DNA from: Siphonodentalium dalli
Lineage: Eukaryota > Mollusca > Scaphopoda > Gadilida > Siphonodentaliidae
Length of the DNA stretch: 64,000 nt
Reading direction: 5' to 3'
NCBI GenBank assembly: GCA_032622095.1
Contig: CP136066.1
Coordinates: forward strand, 194,918,816-194,982,815
Below, piece after piece: positions 54,640 through 64,000 of the stretch (position 1 is its first letter; each line of letters begins with the position of its first letter). Below the pieces are notes generated by a model that ran no database searches, was not told the origin of the DNA, and worked only from the letters and a program-made list of their open reading frames with translations. Position numbers and translations under genes: made by a program.

Positions 54640-56898
54640 ATTCTATACTGATGCATTATTGGCGAGTAGTTATCCCATAGGAACTGTTCAGATAATAAGT
54701 TTAACCCTTTCTATACTAAAGCATTATTGGTGAGTAGTTATCCCATAGGAACTGTTCTGATAAGTTTAACCCTTTCTATACTGATGCATCATTGACGAGT
54801 ACTTATGATATTATCCCATAGGAACTGTTCAGATAATAAGTTTAACCCTTTCTATACTGATGCATCATTGACGAGTAGTTATGATGTTATCCCATAGGAA
54901 ATGTTCTGATAATAAGTTTAACCCATTCTATACTAAAGCATTATTGGCGAGTAGTTATCCCATAGGAACTGTTCAGATAATAAGTTTAACCCTTTCTATA
55001 CTAAAGCATTATTGGTGAGTAGTTATCCCATAGGAACTGTTCTGATAATAAGTTTAACCCTTTCTATACTAAAGCATTATTGGTGAGTAGTTATCCCATA
55101 GGAACTGTTCTGATAATAAGTTTAACCCATTCTATACTGATGCATCATTGACGAGTAGTATGATGTTATCCCATAGGAAATGTTCTGATAATAAGTTTAA
55201 CCCTTTCTATACTAACGCATCATTGACGAGAAGTTATGATGTTATCTCATAGGAAATGTTCTGATAATAAGTTTAACCCATTCTATACTGATGCATCATT
55301 GACGAGTAGTATGATGTTATCCCATAGGAAATGTTCTGATAATAAGTTTAACCCTTTCTATACTAACGCATCATTGACGAAAAGTTATGATGTTATCCCA
55401 TAGGAAATGTTCTGATAATAAGTTTAACCCATTCTATACTGATGCATCATTGACGAGTATTTATCCCATAAGAAATGTTCAGATAATAAGTTTAACCCAT
55501 TCTATACTGATGCATCATTGACGAGTAGTTATCCCATAGGAAATGTTCAGATAATAAGTTTAACCCATTCTATACTAAAGCATCATTGACGAGTAGTTAT
55601 GATGTTATCCCATAGGAACTGTTCAGATAATAAGTTTAACCCATTCTATACTAAAGCATTATTGGCGAGTAGTTATCCCATAGGAAATGTTCAGATAATA
55701 AGTTTAACCCATTCTATACTAAAGCATTATTGACGAGTAGTTGTGATGTTATCCCATAGGATCTGTTCTGATAATAAGTTTAACCCTTTCTATACTAAAG
55801 CATTATTGGCGAGTAGTTATCCCATAGGAAATGTTCTGATAATAAGTTTAACCCTTTCTATACTAAAGCATTATTGGCGAGTAGTTATCCCATAGGAACT
55901 GTTCTGATAATAAGTTTAACCCTTTCTATACTAAAGCATTATTGGCGAGTAGTTATCCCATAGGAACTGTTCTGATAATAAGTTTAACCCTTTCTATACT
56001 AAAGCATTATTGGCGAGTAGTTATCCCATAGGAACTGTTCAGATAATAAGTTTAACCCATTCTATACTGATGCATCATTGACGAGTAGTTATGATGTTAT
56101 CCCATAGGAAATGTTCAGATAATAAGTTTAACCCATTCTATACTAAAGCATTATTGGCGAGTATTTATCCCATAGGAACTGTTCAGATAATAAGTTTAAC
56201 CCATTCTATACTGATGCATCATTGACGAGTAGTTATGATGTTATCCCATAGGAAATGTTCTGATAATAAGTTTAACCCATTCTAGACTGATGCATCATTG
56301 ACGAGTAGTTATGATATTATCCCATAAGAAATGTTCAGATAATAAGTTTAACCCATAGGAAATGTTCAGATAATAAGTTTAACCCATTCTATACTAAAGC
56401 ATCATTGATGAGTAGTTATGATATTATCCCATAGGAACTATTCTGATAATAAGTTTAACCCATTCTATACTAAAGCATTATTGGCGAGTAGTTATCCCAT
56501 AGGAAATGTTCTGATAATAAGTTGAACCCATTCTATACTGATGCATTATTGACGAGTAGTTATGATATTATCCCATAGGAAATGTTCAGATAATAAGTTT
56601 AACCCATTCTATACTAAAGCATTATTGGCGAGTATTTATCCCATAGGAACTGTTCAGATAATAAGTTTAACCCATTCTATACTGATGCTTCATTGACGAG
56701 TAGTTATGATATTATCCCATAGGAACTGTTCAGATAATAAGTTTAACCCATTCTATACTAAAGCATTATTGGCGAGTAGTTATCCCATAGGAACTGTTCA
56801 GATAATAAGTTTAACCCATTCTATACTAAAGCATTATTGACGAGTAGTTATGATGTTATCCCATAGGAAATGTTCAGATAATAAGTTCAACAAACGAC
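54640..56898. repeat. 68/77-bp satellite array, ~32 units
   Basis: Units read TTTAACCC, then TTCTATACT, AAAGCATTATTGGCGAGTAG, TTATCCCATAGGAA and TGTTCNGATAATAAG. A long form has an extra ~9 bp (GATGTTAT) after GTAGTTAT and usually GATGCATCATTGACG in place of AAAGCATTATTGGCG. Long and short forms are intermixed. The array stops at ATAATAAGTTCAACAAACGA, continuing into the repeat seen at 39,915-40,072. Confidence 0.96.
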
Positions 56899-57290
56899 CA
56901 TAGTTCATTTGTTGAACTTATTTTCTGAACATTTCCCTCAATAAATACGACTCCTTCTGTACTTTTATTTATCTGTCGTCTGCTTGTATTACCTGTATAT
57001 CCCTGCAAATTAATAATAGACAATTCTGATGTACACTTTTTAACTGACTGGGAGAATTAATTAGTATAAAAAGCGTTAAGTCATTATATTTCAGTGCTGC
57101 AATTAATCCCCAGGTCTCGTATTCACCAACTGGTGGAGATAAAATAAAAAACATCCATTACCCTGCAGGGAGCCCCACACATATATAGAAGCATATAGAA
57201 GAGTGTCGTCTGCTCGTGTTTGTCTGGGGCTCTGTATGGGTGAAATTGTTAAAGAATACAAGAAAAAATTATTAAAATTGTAAAAAAGTG
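56899..57290. repeat. Satellite flank and CCCTGCAGGGAGCCCC block
   Basis: 56,899-56,990 continues the source repeat (CCTTCTGTACTTTTATTTAT). 57,140-57,290 (AACATCCATTACCCTGCAGG to GGGGCTCTGTATGGGTGAA) also occurs at 54,500-54,595 and 61,870-61,975. It is the interior of the H1-bounded element. Confidence 0.85.
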
Positions 57291-57294
57291 TTAG

Positions 57295-57361
57295 GCCAAT
57301 GCATTCTCTTATATATGCCTCGACCTATGGTCGACTCGCATATATAAGAGAATGCATTGGC
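57295..57361. repeat. Hairpin family H1, copy 6
   Basis: Palindrome with a 2-bp loss in the left arm (TATATGCCTCGACC). Confidence 0.93.
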
Positions 57362-58629
57362 ACAGGGTAAAAAAAAATATTCTTGAGCCACCACCTTAGC
57401 CACCAGTGAATTATTCTGAGCCACTTTTCATTTACTTGAGCCACATTGATTTAAACATATTCAAAGAAAAACACAAGCTAATTAACTCAAATATTTACTG
57501 TAATATAATATAACAGGTTCTAGTCAGGTTCGAAATGGAATAAAAGTGAAAGGTGCGGGCATTTTTCATTCAGAAGCTTTTGAGAATTGTTTCTAATTGT
57601 ATTTTTTATGCTGATTTCAAAAACCAATGTTGGCAAGTCGACAAATTATTATTTCTGACCCAAAATGACAATTCAAAATGGCTGCCATCAGAACAAAGTC
57701 TAGATATTCGTTTACTGTTATATGTTGTTCTAAGACGTTTAAATATTATGCATTTCCGTACTTTCGAATGAATTGTGACAAGAGACACTATACACAGAAC
57801 ATGTGTGTTAATTTAAAGATAACATGTTTGACATTTAACCCAATTTATGCCCAAAAATGACAAATAAACTTGAATTTTATAAATTTTTGCGGTCTTAAAT
57901 GGCAGAAAGCGAAGTATGCCGGAAATATATCCTTCAAATGGTTTATACAGTTGTGTCTAAATGTAATTTGTATTCTGATTCCAGAAAACAATGTTGGCAA
58001 CTCGACAATTAATTATTTCTGAAATAAAATGACAATTCAAAATGGCCACCATCAGAATAAAGTCTTGATTTTCGTTTACTGTTATATGTTGTTCTAAGAC
58101 ATTTGAATATTATGCATTTCCGTACTTTCGAACGAATTGTGACAAGGGACATTATACAAAGAACATATGTGGTAATTTAAAGTGAACATGTTTGACATTT
58201 AACCCAATTTATGCCCAAAAATGACAACAAAATGTGAATTTTATAAATTATTGCGGTCGTAAACTGTCGTAAATGGCAGAAAGTGAAGTATTACGGAAAT
58301 ATATCCTTCAAATGGTTTAGACAGTTGTGTCTAAATGTAATTTGTATTCTGATTCCAGAAAACAATGTTGGCAACTCGACAAATAATTATTTCTGACCTA
58401 AAATGACAATTCAAAATGGCCGCCAAAAGAATAAAGTCTCGATTTTCGTTTGCTGTTATATGTTGTTCTAAGACGTTTGAATATTATGCATTTCCGTACT
58501 TTCGAACGAATTGTGATAAGGGACACTATTCACAGAAAATCATCAGTGATATTTTGAAACTGGTTCATCAACACCCAATGCGACACAATTTGCCATCATA
58601 TAGCAAAAAATGGTCACAAAAAATCCTTA

Positions 58630-59840
58630 TTCATTACTGCAGTCAGTTCCATAATTGCAGAGTGGTGTGCAGGGTAACTCTAATCTTCTGCATGTACACC
58701 TTGCTGTTACACACCCCTTCTTGCACCACATTTGATTATTTCGAGACATGATTTTGGAATGGCCGGGTTCTAGTGACATCATGGTTGGATCTAATCGACC
58801 ATTTTCTTCTTTCCATCCCATTGTCGAATGATCTGGTACGGTTTGCACACGAATTGTTGCTTGTTTCCAAACTAAAACCTGGTAGTTCGTTCTAAAAAGG
58901 TGGTAATGAAATGAGTCACTGGTTGGTGGAAGCTTTTCAGGAGATTTAGTCCGAGGGAACATCCTGAATCTTGCATTGTTGAGTTTTGCATACAACTCCA
59001 TACAACTTGCATACAAAATGTTCAGTACTTTCAATTGTTTCAGTGGATATTGCAATATTACCTATACCCGTTAAGAGTTTACAACATTGCAGGTAAATAT
59101 TCCATGCAGATCGTCTAAGACACTCCATATATGAACGAAGTTGAATCACACCCCGTTAAAGCATGAAACGCAATAACATAGTTCAGAGCGTCGTTCGGTA
59201 TATGGGTGGCAACATCCCTGATGGGTAAAATTTTAGGGCTTTTGGAAGGTCCAGCCATCACGAACACATCACAATCTGCAGGAAATCTGTCTAGGTAACC
59301 AAGCAATAACACTAGAACATCGACGTCCCTACTTACCACAATAACTTGTTTCAGATTGCACCCCATCCTGACATTAAGTGAATGAAGGATAAGTCTAGTG
59401 TCAGACTCTAACCCTTTCAAGTCTGTTTCATCTACCGAACAATCTACTCTGCAATCTTCTGGGAACCCCCCTGCAACAACATTAACACCATCTCCCCATG
59501 CAGGTATTGTCATTGACGGCCAGGCCATTGTTGTGGCCATAGGTAAACCGGAAAAGGTAAATACATTTGGCGGTTTGGCCGATATATATTCTCAGTGTGC
59601 GTGTTGCAGAAGGGCGAAGGCTATGTCAGGATTGATGTAGTGCGACATATACTCGGATAAATCTATAAAGACTGCCACCAGATCGAGAAGAAGTCGCAAT
59701 GTACCATTGATCCGAAGGACAATAACAAATCGTGATGTTCCCATCCCACAAAATTGGAAAAGTTTCAACAAGTTATTGTGGTAAGTAGGGACGTCGATGT
59801 CTAGTGTTATTACTTGGTTACCGTGACAGATTTCCTGCAC
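58630..59840 (-). pseudogene. C-terminal part of a CXC-domain protein, left arm and spacer
   Basis: Minus-strand frames read in order: NGTLRLLLDLVAVF and HYINPDIAFALLQHAH (59,780-59,600), a stop, then PPNVFTFSGLPMATTMAWPS, DTRLILHSL, VSRDVDVLVLLLGY and AFHALTGCDSTSF (59,590-59,115), then SAWNIYLQC, and, after a frameshift near 59,000, LNNARFRMFP to a terminal Cys cluster GCVTARCTC...PCTPLC...DCSN. The DVDVLVLLL and GCDSTSF blocks followed by a TSO1/MSL2-like CXC cluster are familiar from uncharacterised repeated proteins in invertebrates. The frameshift and stop mark it as non-functional. The part before about 59,780 is missing. Confidence 0.7.
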
Positions 59841-60480
59841 ATTGTGATGTGTTCATGATGGTTGTAACTTCCAAAATCCCTAAAATTTTACCCATCAGGG
59901 ATGTTGCCACTCAAATACCGAGCACGCTCTGAACTATATTCTTGCGTTTCATGCTTTAACGGGGTGTGATTCAACTTCGTTCATATATGGGGTGTCTAAA
60001 CGATCTGCATGGAATATTTACATGGAATGTTGTGAACTCTTAAAGGGTATAGGTAATATTATCCACTGAAACAATTGAAAGTGCTGAACATTTTGTATGC
60101 AAATTGTATGGAGTTTCCGATGCAAAACTCAACAATGCAAGATTCAGGATGTTCCCTCAGACTGAATCTCCTGAACGGCTTCCACCAACCAGTGACTCAT
60201 TTCATTACCACCTTTTGAGAACAAACTATCAGGTTTTAGTTTGGAAACAAGCAACCATTCCTGTGCAAACATTATCGGATCCTTCGACAATGGAATGGAA
60301 AGAAGAAAATGGTGGATGAGATCCATCCATGATGTCACAAGAACCCAATCCAAAATCATGTCTCGAAATAATCAAATGTGGGTACAATAAGGGGTGTGTA
60401 ACAGCAAGGTGTACATGCAGAAATTCAGAGTCACCCTGCACACCACTCTGCAATTGTGGAACTGACTGCAATAATAAATA
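59757..60480 (+). pseudogene. C-terminal part of the same protein, right arm
   Basis: The mirror copy reads outward on the plus strand: SRDVDV with a stop, LLLGY, LPIRDVATQIP, a stop-interrupted ALTGCDSTSFIYGV segment (~59,950), LNNARFRMFPQTESPE (60,104-60,319), a TGA at about 60,317, then a Cys-rich end GCVTARCTC...CTPLCNCGTDC near 60,395-60,477. It carries more stops and shifts than the left-arm copy, so it is dead. Confidence 0.7.
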
Positions 60481-61746
60481 AGGCTTTTATGTGACAATTT
60501 TTGGCTATATGATGGCAAATTGTGTCGCGTTGGGTGTTGATGAACCAGTTTCATAATATTACTGATGATTTTCGAATTTTTAACTGATTATTATATCGGC
60601 CATTTTGAATTGTTATTTTAGGTCAGAAATAATTATTTGTCGAGTTGCCAACATTTTTTTTTTTTGGAATCAAATTTCATTTAGACACAACTGTCTAAAC
60701 CATTTCAAGGATATATTTCACTTTCTGCCATTTAAGACCGCAATAATTCATAAAATTCGCGTTGCTTTGTCATTTTTGGGCATAAAGTGGGTTAAATGTT
60801 AAACATGTTCACTTTAGATTATCACATATGTTCTTGGTATATAGTGTCTCTTGTCACAATTCATTTGAAAGTGCGGAAATGGATACTATTCAAACGTCTT
60901 AGAACAACATGTAACAGTAAACGAAAATCTAGACTTTGTTCTGATAGCGGCCATTTTGAATTGTCATTTTAGGTCATAAATAATTATTTTATCGAGTTGC
61001 CAACATTGTTTTTTGGAATCAGGTTACAAATTACATTTAGACACAACTGTCTATACCATTTTAAGGATACGTTTCCAGCATATTTCACTTTCAGCTTTTT
61101 AAGAGAGTAATAATTTATAAAATTCGCGTTTTTTGAAATTTTTTCGACATAAATGGGGTTAAATGTCAAACATGTTCACTTTAAATTACCACATATGTTC
61201 TGTGTATACTTCTTCTTGTTCCAATTCGTTCGAAAGTACGGAAATATTCAAAATTCGAACGTCTTAGAGCAACACATAACAACAAACATAAAGTTAGACT
61301 TTGTTTTGATGGCGGCCATTTTTAATTGCCATTTTTTACCAGAAATAATACTTTGTCAACTTGCCAACATTGGTTTTTGAAATCAGCATAAAAAATACCT
61401 TTAGAAACAATTCTCAAAAGCTTCTGAAAGAATAATGCCCGCACCTTCGTTTCTAGAGGCTTTTTCAGATTTTCGAACCTGACTATTCTGGTAGGTAAAA
61501 CAATACTATTAATAATCAAACTTTGAAAATTCTCTGAGATTTTACATCTGCCCATTTAAATTAAATGCTTTACCAAAATTAAGGTCTAACATTGGAGGGC
61601 CTTCAATTGCAATTTTCATTAATAAGTTTATCTTTGATTAAATTTTGGTACGAGAAGGACATCTCACATTCCACAGTTAATACAGGTACACAATACGTGA
61701 CCCGCCATATCAAATCCGGTCGTAAGTCGGGATTTTTTTACCCTGT

Positions 61747-61815
61747 GCCAATGCATTCTCTTATATATGCGAGTCGACCATAGGTCGCCTCGCATATATA
61801 AGAGAATGCATTGAC
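61747..61815. repeat. Hairpin family H1, copy 7
   Basis: Centre GTCGACCATAGGTCGCC; right end TTGACC instead of TTGGCC. Confidence 0.94.
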
Positions 61816-62031
61816 CTAACAATTTTATCATTTTTTAAAAATAAATGTTTCTTACAATTTCTAGGACATAAAATAAAAAACATCCATTACCCTGCAGGGA
61901 GCCCCACACATATATAGAAGCATATAGAAGAGTGCCGTCTGCTCATGTTTGTCTGGGGCTCTGTATGGGTGAAATTATAAAATTGTTAAAGAATACAAGA
62001 AAAAATTATTAAAATTGTAAAAAATTGTTAG

Positions 62032-62098
62032 GCCAATGCATTCTCTTATATATGCGAGGCGACCTATGGTCGATTCACATATAAGAGAATGCATTGGC
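62032..62098. repeat. Hairpin family H1, copy 8
   Basis: Centre GCGACCTATGGTCGA, inverse orientation to copy 7; 2-bp loss in the right arm. Confidence 0.94.
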
Positions 62099-62278
62099 AC
62101 AGGGTAAAAAAAATCCCGACTTACGACTGGATTTGATATGGCGGGTACACAATATAGTGTTTCTGCAAAGTATAGGATATGTGTCCTTTCTTTGTTTCAC
62201 TAATGTTTTGCGATGTGAATGCACTGCAATGAATGTGTGTTCTTATGGAGTAGAAATAGGAAAACCGTTCACCAGTTA

Positions 62279-62450
62279 CATTAATGTCCTAAGTAATCGA
62301 CCCCTTAACCACAGCAGAATTATGGGTAACTGGGGAGAGCTTTCCGATGAATGGCAACAACTTGCCAACAAGCCATATTTCCGACTGAATCCTGAAAAGT
62401 TACCCATAATTCTGCTGTGGTTAAGGGGTCGATTGCTTAGGGCATTACTG
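62279..62450. mobile_element. MITE M1, copy 3
   Basis: CATTAATGTCCTAAG at the left and CTTAGGGCATTACTG at the right, TA on both sides; CCTTAACCACAGCAGAATTA and its mirror inside. The left tip is mutated relative to copy 1. Confidence 0.85.
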
Positions 62451-62469
62451 TATATTCAAGCCTGCAAAT

Positions 62470-63570
62470 AGCATGTCTGTCATTTGCAGAATGAGGTCCC
62501 CAGAGGGTGAATTTAGTCATGCTATCCCACACAGTGGACTAGCATCACCAAATTCACCCTATGGAGACCTCATTCAGCTTAGGCCTCATCTCCTGGGAAG
62601 TATCTATAGTATTAAATTTACATTGTTTTTAGTTACATTTCCCTTCTAGGAAGTTTCTATATATCCCCTAATTTGCAGAAGATAAAATTCATAATTGAGG
62701 TGCCCAATGGGTGAACATCACCAACTTCAACTGGGTCCCAGGTCTGCTATAACAGTTGAAGGCCTTAGCAGAATGAGGTCCCCAGAGGGTGAATTTAGTG
62801 ATGCTAGCCTGCTATGCGGGATAGCGTCACTAAATTCACCCTCTGGGGACCTCTCATTCTGCATATGACAGACACACTATTTGCAGGCTTGGTTATATTA
62901 TTGAAGAAGCCTTGAAACAGTGTATCTGTCATGTGCAAAATGAGGTTACCAGAGGGTGAATTTAGTGATGCTACCCAACATAGCAGGCCAGCATCACTAA
63001 ATTCACCCTCTGGGGACCTCATTCTGCTTGGGCCTCATCTTCTGGGTAGTAACTAGGATAAGATTAAAGTTCCCCAGTTGAAGTTGGTGATGTTCTCCCA
63101 TTAGTCACCTCAATTACGCATTTTATCTTCTGCAAATTAGGGGATATAGAAACTCGATAGAAGGAAAAAAATAACTAAAAACAATGTTAATTTGATACTA
63201 TAGATATTACCCAGAGGATGAGGCCCAAGCAGAATGAGGTCCCCAGAAGGGGAATTTAGTGATGCTAGCCTGCTATGTGGAGTAGCATCAATAAATTCAC
63301 CCTCTTGGGACCTCATTCTGCAAATTGGTGCTGTAATAGACATGACAGGAGCTGGGCGGCTGCATAATTGAGGTGACTAATGGCTGAACATCACCAACTT
63401 TAACTGGGAACTTTGATCTAATTCTCGGTCTGCCATAGCAGTTAAAGTATCAGCAGAATGAGGTTCCCAGAGGGTGAATTTGGTGATACTAGACCGCTGT
63501 GCGGGATAGTGTCACTAAATTTGCCCTATGGTGACCTCATTCTGCAAGTTACAGACACATTATTTCAAGG
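62470..63570. repeat. Cluster of five H2 hairpins with spacer repeats
   Basis: GAGGTCCCCAGAGGGTGAAT and its mirror bracket GTGATGCTAGCC-type centres at about 62,490-62,580, 62,770-62,875, 62,938-63,030, 63,235-63,322 and 63,460-63,548. Between them are repeated spacer words TTGAAGTTGGTGATG, AATTGAGGTG, ATGAGGCC and GACAGACACACTAT in both orientations. Confidence 0.9.
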
Positions 63571-64000
63571 CTTGAATCTTGATCATAAGAAAGGTGTTAA
63601 TTATCTGATGTTTGACCATTAATATAAACAATGTTAGTAAAGAACTGTGAATTTCAGTACATAATTGTGTGCTCACAATATCTGTTGAATATTATTCAAG
63701 TTATCATGCGGACATCATCGGTTGGACGGATGGATGGACATGCTGATTATAATAGTCCTCCGAAAATTTTCTAGGGACAACAAGATGCACACGAAGTGGT
63801 GCAGACGGTTAATCAGTTATCCTGTATCAAAGTTAATCAAACTCCATGCAGCGCCCTCTACGTTAGCACTGCGATCAATCACTGCCACAAGGATGGTACT
63901 TTGTGGACCGATACATCTATTTTTATGTACATGTATTGTCGGAACTATATTTAGTCACCTATTATCTTATTTTGACCACCACAGGTTTGCAATAATGGTC
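63571..64000. other. No gene seen; repeat-like end
   Basis: A GGACGGATGGATGGACA word at about 63,724 and ATAGTCCTCCGAAAATTTT resemble ends of other repeats in the window. No coding sequence is supported. Confidence 0.45.

Larger units (their letters stand above)
57517..61489. repeat. ~4-kb imperfect palindrome with 0.4-kb spacer
   Basis: Arms of about 1.85 kb (57,517-59,365) and 1.73 kb (59,757-61,489) are reverse complements with scattered changes. The outer tips share TAGTCAGGTTCGAAA and GGTGCGGGCAT. Outer parts of each arm hold about three tandem ~370-bp units (AAAATGGCNGCCATCAGAA, TTCTAAGACGTTTGAATATT, CAATGTTGGCAACTCGACAA). Inner parts hold decayed copies of one protein-coding sequence pointing outward in opposite directions. 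It could be an inverted-dimer transposon or an inverted segmental duplication. Confidence 0.9.
61700..62146. mobile_element. Foldback element whose arms end in H1 hairpins, 447 bp
   Basis: The left end ACCCGCCATATCAAATCC and GTCGTAAGTCGGGATT are mirrored on the right. Inside each end sits an H1 hairpin (61,747-61,815 and 62,032-62,098). The interior is the CCCTGCAGGGAGCCCC ... GGGGCTCTGTATGGG block, itself partly self-complementary. ACACAATA occurs at 61,688-61,695 and 62,147-62,154, a possible 8-bp target duplication, although four bases (CGTG) intervene on the left. No transposase. Confidence 0.85.

Noticed and set aside
54640-56898. CRISPR-like array with 68-bp period
   Set aside because: The whole unit is repeated with no variable spacers, so it is a satellite.

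Overview
This window looks like repeat-dense nuclear DNA from an animal. There are no bacterial-style operons or closely packed genes. It contains long tandem arrays, many foldback and MITE-like elements, a LINE fragment, a degenerate TTAGGG-type telomeric repeat block and one clear metabolic gene of animal type. Repeats such as the 45.3-45.8 kb unit, which ends in a GACG run, together with the TTAGGG motif, suggest a marine lophotrochozoan, most likely a bivalve mollusc. That taxonomic call rests on recollection of repeat style, not on a search.

Layout. Positions 1-2.7 kb hold two satellites with ~175 bp and ~172 bp periods, the first with higher-order structure. From 2.7 to 6.5 kb there are several degenerate tandem repeats. 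From 7 to 14 kb the DNA is mostly unannotatable and carries short TIR elements, two of them with clean 9-bp target duplications. A LINE reverse-transcriptase tail (14.3-14.7 kb) precedes a 2.2 kb composite telomere-like array (14.9-17.1 kb). From 17 to 28 kb there are interspersed and tandem repeats with 122-bp and 130-bp periods, plus a foldback built of a minisatellite. Positions 28.1-30.4 kb hold unrecognised, probably broken coding sequence on the minus strand. A 1 kb 21-bp/42-bp minisatellite follows, then a ~140-bp tandem array. Positions 34.7-38.3 kb (minus) are a broken copy of a multi-copy animal protein family, interrupted by a TIR element. Positions 39-51 kb are foldbacks, hairpins and bivalve-like repeats.

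The one intact gene is mevalonate diphosphate decarboxylase (MVD), at 51,995-53,209 on the minus strand. It is a complete 404-codon reading frame with no introns. It would make isopentenyl diphosphate in the mevalonate pathway. Its 3' end lies 37 bp from a foldback element.

From 53.4 kb on, the window is dominated by a family of ~69-bp perfect or near-perfect hairpins, a 2.3 kb satellite (68/77-bp units), a ~4 kb imperfect palindrome holding two head-to-head decayed copies of a CXC-domain protein C-terminus, and clusters of a second hairpin family. Apart from MVD, no gene here looks functional as it stands, and the genes do not form a pathway together. The most notable material is structural: several unrelated hairpin and foldback families, a higher-order satellite, a satellite whose source unit can be seen elsewhere in the window, and insertions that can be checked against empty sites or reading frames.
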